A stretch of DNA of 31,066 bases. Source: a virus. The notes beneath the pieces are model-generated. The model saw only the letters and a list, made by a program, of their open reading frames with translations. It searched no databases and was not told the origin of the DNA. Position 1 is the first letter of the stretch. Each line of letters starts with the position of its first letter. The translations under genes and the position numbers were made by a program. Below, piece after piece: positions 27,656 through 31,066 of the stretch. Where the stretch lies: positions 1 through 31,066 of IMG/VR virus record IMGVR_UViG_3300031539_000191. The stretch is one strand, 5' to 3'.

Positions 27656-28165
27656 ATGGTAGGAGGGAATGGACGGGAAACCCCGCAGGAGCAAGCGGGA
27701 TCTGCGAGGGCCGTAGGGGCAGGGGTGGCGCGTTGCAAGCGGTGTTTCCGGTGGAAGCCGGCGGCGGCGTTTGAGGGGATGGGGGGGCGGGTGTGCGTGA
27801 CGTGTGATGAGTGCCGGGCGTATCAGCAGGAGTGGTACCAGGCGCGGCGGCGGCAGGAGGAAGAGAGTGAGGGATGGGAGCCGGGGTGGGAGGAGTGTTT
27901 GCGATGTGAGGTGCGGCCGGATTGTGATGAGTCGGATTCGAGATGTGGGCGGCGGCGGGTGTTGGAGAGGATGCGGGCGGGGGAGATCGAAGCCAGTCGG
28001 CTAATGGTACCGCTAGGGTACGTGAGCGTGCCGGAGTTGGCGGCAGAGTTGGGGGTGGTGCGGAATTCATTATATGGGCGGATCGAGCGGGGGACGTTGG
28101 CGGCGGAGCGATGGCGGATTGGGAATCGAGTGCGGTGGTTGGTGCCGAGTGAGGCGGGGGACTGA
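27656..28165 (+). CDS. DNA-binding protein, zinc + MerR/excisionase-like HTH (paralogue 2)
   Basis: A 169-residue protein from ATG 27656 with GGGAGGG upstream; GTG 27641 is an alternative. A first zinc-type region has CKRC and CVTCDEC. A second cysteine block (WEECLRCEVRPDCDESDSRC) and the C-terminal helix-turn-helix (YVSVPELAAELGVVRNSLYG with AAERWRIGNRVRWLVPSEA) are paralogous to the protein at 24893. A hairpin-repeat insertion near the N-terminus is read as TPQEQAGSARA. A recombination directionality factor or transcription regulator role is possible. Confidence 0.65.
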   Translation: MVGGNGRETPQEQAGSARAVGAGVARCKRCFRWKPAAAFEGMGGRVCVTCDECRAYQQEWYQARRRQEEESEGWEPGWEECLRCEVRPDCDESDSRCGRRRVLERMRAGEIEASRLMVPLGYVSVPELAAELGVVRNSLYGRIERGTLAAERWRIGNRVRWLVPSEAGD

Positions 28166-28191
28166 CAAGGAAAAAACAATAATGGTAAGAT
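28162..28191 (+). promoter_or_regulatory. candidate promoter before the lysis/packaging block
   Basis: CTGACA (28162-28167), an 18-base A-rich spacer and TAAGAT (28186-28191). It lies in a 346-bp gap that otherwise holds repeats. Confidence 0.4.
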
Positions 28192-28511
28192 GAAGGTAGG
28201 TATGGGGGCAGGGGCAGCGACCCCGGCCGAAGATAGGGCGGTTCACGAACGGGCGGATCACGATCCGCCCCTACGGTAGGGAGGCTTCGTGCTTTGGGAG
28301 CGGGACCGTGGGGTTACTCCAAATACCCCCTGGAGCCGCCCGCCTCACGGTTTCGCTCCGAGGGCGCGAGGGACAAGGGGCAAATATGAAATAGCAAATA
28401 GCAAATAGCAAATAATTCGGGGACTGGGGAGTAAAGGGCGACCCCGCAGGGGCATGCGGGCCAGGCGGGGTGTCGTCCTTTTTTTGTTATCTCACAGGAG
28501 GAGTGTGACCA
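28166..28511. other. 346-bp gap made mostly of repeat elements
   Basis: It contains a possible promoter, a palindromic GCCCCTACG repeat (28251-28275), five CAAAT-type heptamers (28381-28415) and a hairpin repeat that acts as a terminator (28439-28485). No gene was seen. Confidence 0.6.
28439..28485 (+). terminator. rho-independent terminator built from a hairpin repeat
   Basis: CGACCCCGC (28439-28447) pairs with GCGGGGT...CG (28465-28475, 2-base bulge) and is followed by seven T residues (28479-28485). The stem is a copy of the CCCCGC repeat family. It lies just before the ribosome site of the next gene. Confidence 0.6.
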
Positions 28512-28829
28512 ATGAGTATTGAGTTGTTGCTGATCCTGGTGGGTGTACTGGCACCGTTTGTCATTCAGGGTGTCAAGCTCATTCACACCAAGCTGACAGG
28601 CGGTAATCTGTCTCCGGCCTCATCTATGGGCTGGACCTACGCTGTTTGTCTTGCCCTGGCCATTATAGCGAAGGTTTCTACCGGCGAGCTCATAATCCCG
28701 ACGGGAACGCTGGACGTTGTTCTTACCTCTATCTTCACTCAGCTTGGCATCGTGCTGGGGATGGCTACGGCTGTTTACAAGCTGTTCATCAGCGGTGATA
28801 CCGCACTCCCATTTATGGGGAGGCGTTGA
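28512..28829 (+). CDS. small membrane protein, holin candidate
   Basis: A 105-residue protein with two or three membrane segments: LLLILVGVLAPFVIQGV, WTYAVCLALAIIAKVS and IFTQLGIVLGMATAVYKLFI. Short polar ends include a basic ALPFMGRR tail. AGGAGG lies nine bases before the ATG. Size, topology and the adjacent membrane-anchored coiled-coil gene suggest a holin in a lysis pair, though the large lysin is 14 kb away. Codon use is more balanced than in its neighbours. Confidence 0.55.
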   Translation: MSIELLLILVGVLAPFVIQGVKLIHTKLTGGNLSPASSMGWTYAVCLALAIIAKVSTGELIIPTGTLDVVLTSIFTQLGIVLGMATAVYKLFISGDTALPFMGRR

Positions 28830-28858
28830 AAGGACAACCCACGGTGGGCGGGCAAGGA

Positions 28859-28884
28859 GGGCAACCACAAGGGTTGCCCCTACG
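28859..28884. repeat. palindromic interspersed repeat
   Basis: A GGGCAACC/GGTTGCCC inverted repeat followed by CTACG in the gap between the two membrane protein genes. Confidence 0.8.
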
Positions 28885-28905
28885 GGGGTGAGGTGAGGGT
28901 GTTGG

Positions 28906-29298
28906 ATGTCGGGTGAGGTGGTTGTTGGATTGATTGGGGCCGTGGCCGGGGCGGTGGGGGCGCTGGCCGCGGCCTTTGTGTTGATGAAACGGATGCGGTT
29001 GGAGGGGAAGAAGGCGGGCGTGGATACGGCGACGGCGCTGATGGCGGTGGCGTCGGAGATGGTGGAGGATTTGCAGGGGGAGTTGGGGCGGCTGCAGTTG
29101 CGGGTGGGGGTGTTGGAGGGGGCGGCGGCTGAGCTGCGGCGACAGTTGGATGGGGCCCAGGAGCGGATCCGCAATCTGGAGGCAGAGAACCGGCAGTTGC
29201 GGGAGGAGAATGTGTCGTTGCAGCAGTTGTTGGGGGAGGAGCGGGAGAAGCGGCAGGCGTTGGAGAAGCGGTTGGACCAAATGATAGATGGCAAATGA
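28906..29298 (+). CDS. membrane-anchored coiled-coil protein (spanin-like or tail-like)
   Basis: A 130-residue protein with one N-terminal membrane segment (VVVGLIGAVAGAVGALAAAFVLM) followed by about 100 residues of heptad coiled coil (LQGELGRLQLRVGVLEGAAAEL, LEAENRQLREENVSLQQLLGE). Such N-in/C-out architecture resembles inner-membrane spanin or i-spanin-like lysis proteins, but an outer-membrane partner was not found. The stop lies inside CAAAT heptamers (29278-29305), which supply the last residues. Confidence 0.55.
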   Translation: MSGEVVVGLIGAVAGAVGALAAAFVLMKRMRLEGKKAGVDTATALMAVASEMVEDLQGELGRLQLRVGVLEGAAAELRRQLDGAQERIRNLEAENRQLREENVSLQQLLGEEREKRQALEKRLDQMIDGK

Positions 29299-29556
29299 CA
29301 AATGGCAATGCTCGCCCCGCACAAGACATGCGGGACTTCGCCCCGGTGACAGAACGGGACTTCGCGCCTTGGGAGAGGGGCACCGGGTTCGCCCGCCACC
29401 TGCCCCGGTTACAGAACGGGACTTTGCCCCGGTGGCTTCCCAGCCTGGTGTCTCTCTCCGAGGACGCGAGTGGGCAGGCACCCCGGCCCGCTGGCGCGAG
29501 CCAGGGCGGGCAAGGCCTGCCCCTACGGGGGATGGTGGGTGAGTGGTGGGTGAGTG
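29299..29556. other. 258-bp gap composed of hairpin repeats
   Basis: At least three CCCCGC/CCCCGG-GGGACTTCG repeat copies (about 29315-29340, 29341-29366 and 29402-29425) are followed by a palindromic repeat (29507-29527). Open frames here are repeat translations. No gene was called. Confidence 0.6.
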
Positions 29557-30150
29557 ATGGGTGAGGGTGAGGTTGGGGTGTTGCCGGGGATGGAGGGGGC
29601 GGCGGATCCGGTGGCGGAGGCGCAATTGAGGAGCGAGGCGGCCAGGCGGATCTTCGAGGAGGTGGAGGGGGGCGAGGCTGTCTGGATGGCGGAGTATTGG
29701 TCGCTGGTGGCGGAGGGGTGGCCGTGGCGGCAGGCGGTCTATATGCTGTGGGCGAGCCAGCCGCGAGAGGGGCGATGGCCGAAGACGCAGGAAGCGCTGG
29801 CGACGGAGGTGTTGGGGCTGGGGAGTGACCGGCGGATCCGGGAGTGGCGGGCGAATAATCCGGCGATGGATGTGCGGGTGGCGAAGTTGTCGGCGAGCGC
29901 ATTGGGGAAGGCGCGGGCGGAGATCTATGAGGCGCTGATCAATGCGGCGAGCAATCCGGATCCGAGGGCGCACAGCGACCGGAGGCTGGCGTTGGAGATG
30001 ATGGGGGATTACGTGCCGAGGCAGCGGTTTGACGTGGGCCCGGTGGCGCCGGATGAGATGGGGGAGATGACGACGGAGGAGTTGGCGGCGTTGGCGCATG
30101 GGCCGGGGCAAATGACAAATGACAAATATGAAATATCAAATGGCAAATAG
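29557..30150 (+). CDS. terS: terminase small subunit
   Basis: A 197-residue protein with a helix-turn-helix around residues 75-115 (RWPKTQEALATEVLG, SDRRIREWRANNPAM) and a C-terminal helical oligomerisation region (IYEALINAASNPDPRAHSDRRLALEMMGDYVPRQ). This is the arrangement of phage TerS proteins that recognise packaging DNA. The large subunit follows. The final 14 residues (QMTNDKYEISNGK) are translated from six CAAAT heptamers (30109-30150), and the stop is the last three bases of that repeat. The terL frame is the same, 27 bases later. Confidence 0.75.
   Translation: MGEGEVGVLPGMEGAADPVAEAQLRSEAARRIFEEVEGGEAVWMAEYWSLVAEGWPWRQAVYMLWASQPREGRWPKTQEALATEVLGLGSDRRIREWRANNPAMDVRVAKLSASALGKARAEIYEALINAASNPDPRAHSDRRLALEMMGDYVPRQRFDVGPVAPDEMGEMTTEELAALAHGPGQMTNDKYEISNGK
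30109..30150. repeat. 7-bp tandem repeat (CAAAT type), six units, ending terS
   Basis: CAAATGA twice, CAAATAT, GAAATAT, CAAATGG and CAAATAG. The 42 bp are read in-frame and the last unit provides the TAG stop. Confidence 0.85.
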
Positions 30151-30177
30151 GACGCCGTCCCAGTGATAAATGACGTG

Positions 30178-31066
30178 ATGGTGGCTGCGCCGCCATCGGC
30201 GGTGGTGCAGGAGGTGCGGGGGCTGGCGCGGCGGGAGTTGGCGCGGCGGGAGTTGGCGCGGCGGCGGCTGATGCCGTTCGTGGAGTACACGTTTCGGGCG
30301 TATCGGGCGGCGGCGGTGCACCGGTTGCTGGCGGAGTATCTGGAGGGGGTGGAGTTGTATATCGCCAGTGGCGGCCGGGAGGGTATTGGGCGGCTGATGG
30401 TGTTTGAGCCGCCGAGGCATGGCAAGAGTGAGTTGGTGTCGGTGCGGTTTCCGGCGTGGTTTTTGGGGCGCAATCCGGATCGGCAGGTGATCGTGGCGTC
30501 GTGCACCGGGGATCTGGCGGTTTCGTTTGGGCGGCAGGTGCGGAACGTGATTGAGGGGGGCGAGTATCAGAACGTGTTTGGGCTGCGAAGTGGGCGGGTG
30601 ATGGAGGAGAGTATCTATTTGGCGGATGACAGCCGGGCGGCGAATGCGTGGTCGCTGGCCAGGCAGCGGGGGGGGCTGGTGGCGGCGGGTGTGGGGGGCA
30701 ACATTATCGGGCGGGGAGCGCATCTGGCGGTGATCGACGATCCGTTCCGGGGGCGGCGGGATGCGGAGAGCAAGGCGGTCCGGGATGGGGTGGATACGTG
30801 GTACAAGTCGGAGCTGTATCCACGGCTGGAGGTGGGGGGGGCGATTGTGCTGATGCATCAGCGGTGGCACGCGGACGATTTGGCGGGGCGGTTGCTGCGG
30901 CGGATGGTGGAGGACCCCGCAGGGGCCGGCGGGGCAGGTGCGGATCGGTGGGTGGTGTTGTCGTTGCCGGCGGTGGCGGAGGAATGGGCGGGTGAGGAGA
31001 GGGCACCCACGAATGGGGACAGGGCACCCGCGAATGGGGAGAGGGCACCCACAAGGGGTGCCCCTA
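30178..31066 (+). CDS. terL: terminase large subunit (partial, runs off right edge)
   Basis: About 296 residues are visible, with no stop before the edge. The Walker A-type motif is PPRHGKS (residues 78-84), the Walker B is LAVIDDPF (183-190), and GLVAAGVGGNIIGRGAHL precedes it as in TerL ATPases. MHQRWHADDLAG follows as the coupling motif. The nuclease domain lies beyond the window. ATG 30178 is chosen; GTG 30175 and 30163 are alternatives. Two near-tandem copies of GCACCC(A/G)C(G/A)AATGGGGA and a palindromic repeat (31043-31066) are read in-frame in the linker between the ATPase and nuclease domains. The ATPase motor packages phage DNA. Confidence 0.85.
   Translation, partial: MVAAPPSAVVQEVRGLARRELARRELARRRLMPFVEYTFRAYRAAAVHRLLAEYLEGVELYIASGGREGIGRLMVFEPPRHGKSELVSVRFPAWFLGRNPDRQVIVASCTGDLAVSFGRQVRNVIEGGEYQNVFGLRSGRVMEESIYLADDSRAANAWSLARQRGGLVAAGVGGNIIGRGAHLAVIDDPFRGRRDAESKAVRDGVDTWYKSELYPRLEVGGAIVLMHQRWHADDLAGRLLRRMVEDPAGAGGAGADRWVVLSLPAVAEEWAGEERAPTNGDRAPANGERAPTRGAP
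31043..31066. repeat. palindromic interspersed repeat at the right edge
   Basis: GGGCACCC/GGGTGCCC arms with the usual CTA start of the tail. The window stops inside this dispersed element, which could mark an assembly break. Confidence 0.7.

Noticed and set aside
29288-29564. Two overlapping frames before terS
   Set aside because: They are translations of hairpin and palindromic repeats without conserved-looking sequence.

Overview
The window is most of the genome of a temperate, tailed, siphovirus-type phage of a high-GC bacterium. Almost every gene lies on the + strand, and many have a strong G bias at third codon positions. The host cannot be named from the sequence. Several families of short interspersed repeats (7-bp tandem repeats and palindromic elements ending in GCCCCTACG) resemble those common in Chloroflexota and some other environmental phyla, which is only a weak hint. 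Terminase genes lie at the right end and a head-tail connector at the left end, while portal, protease and capsid genes are absent. The slice is therefore probably cut from a circular or longer phage sequence.

Layout: 1-14155 is the late region (connector, tail terminator, glycosyltransferase, tail tube, tail assembly chaperones, tape measure, distal tail, receptor-binding and fibre genes, and a two-enzyme lysin). 14156-14656 holds a promoter, a structured leader and a small gene. 14701-16580 is a leftward lysogeny block: tyrosine integrase, an attachment site built on the 3' half of a tRNA-Val(GAC) gene with repeated putative integrase sites, a small membrane protein and a Cro/CI-type repressor. 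A divergent control region with three 17-bp operators follows. 16726-19744 holds early genes, including the most notable locus. 20186-28165 is the replication and DNA-modification block (primase-helicase, zinc/winged-helix protein, HNH nuclease, DNA-binding paralogues, ParA, cytosine methyltransferase, ribbon-helix-helix protein). 28512-31066 holds two small membrane proteins and both terminase subunits.

The most exciting object is at 16990-18040. A 258-residue protein resembles the C-terminal (Nop-like/IS110-like) half of RNA-guided proteins but lacks the IS110 catalytic domain. It is followed directly by an array in which two related 9-bp boxes alternate with unique 9-bp spacers, giving a 36-bp unit. 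This matches the TIGR-Tas (tandem interspaced guide RNA) architecture, and the protein looks like a nuclease-less Tas.

A second candidate system is a pair of about 170-nt structured leader RNAs (3112-3283 and 14236-14405). Each follows a near-consensus promoter and precedes a small gene. They share topology, length and a conserved core while their stems differ in sequence but still pair. A middle segment can pair either with the 5' end or with the ribosome-binding site, which suggests a translational switch.

Other points of interest are a methyltransferase whose 3' third reads as plausible methyltransferase sequence in two frames, repeat elements absorbed in-frame into many genes (three in parA), a dif/lox-like inverted repeat, and ParA in an integrase-bearing phage.
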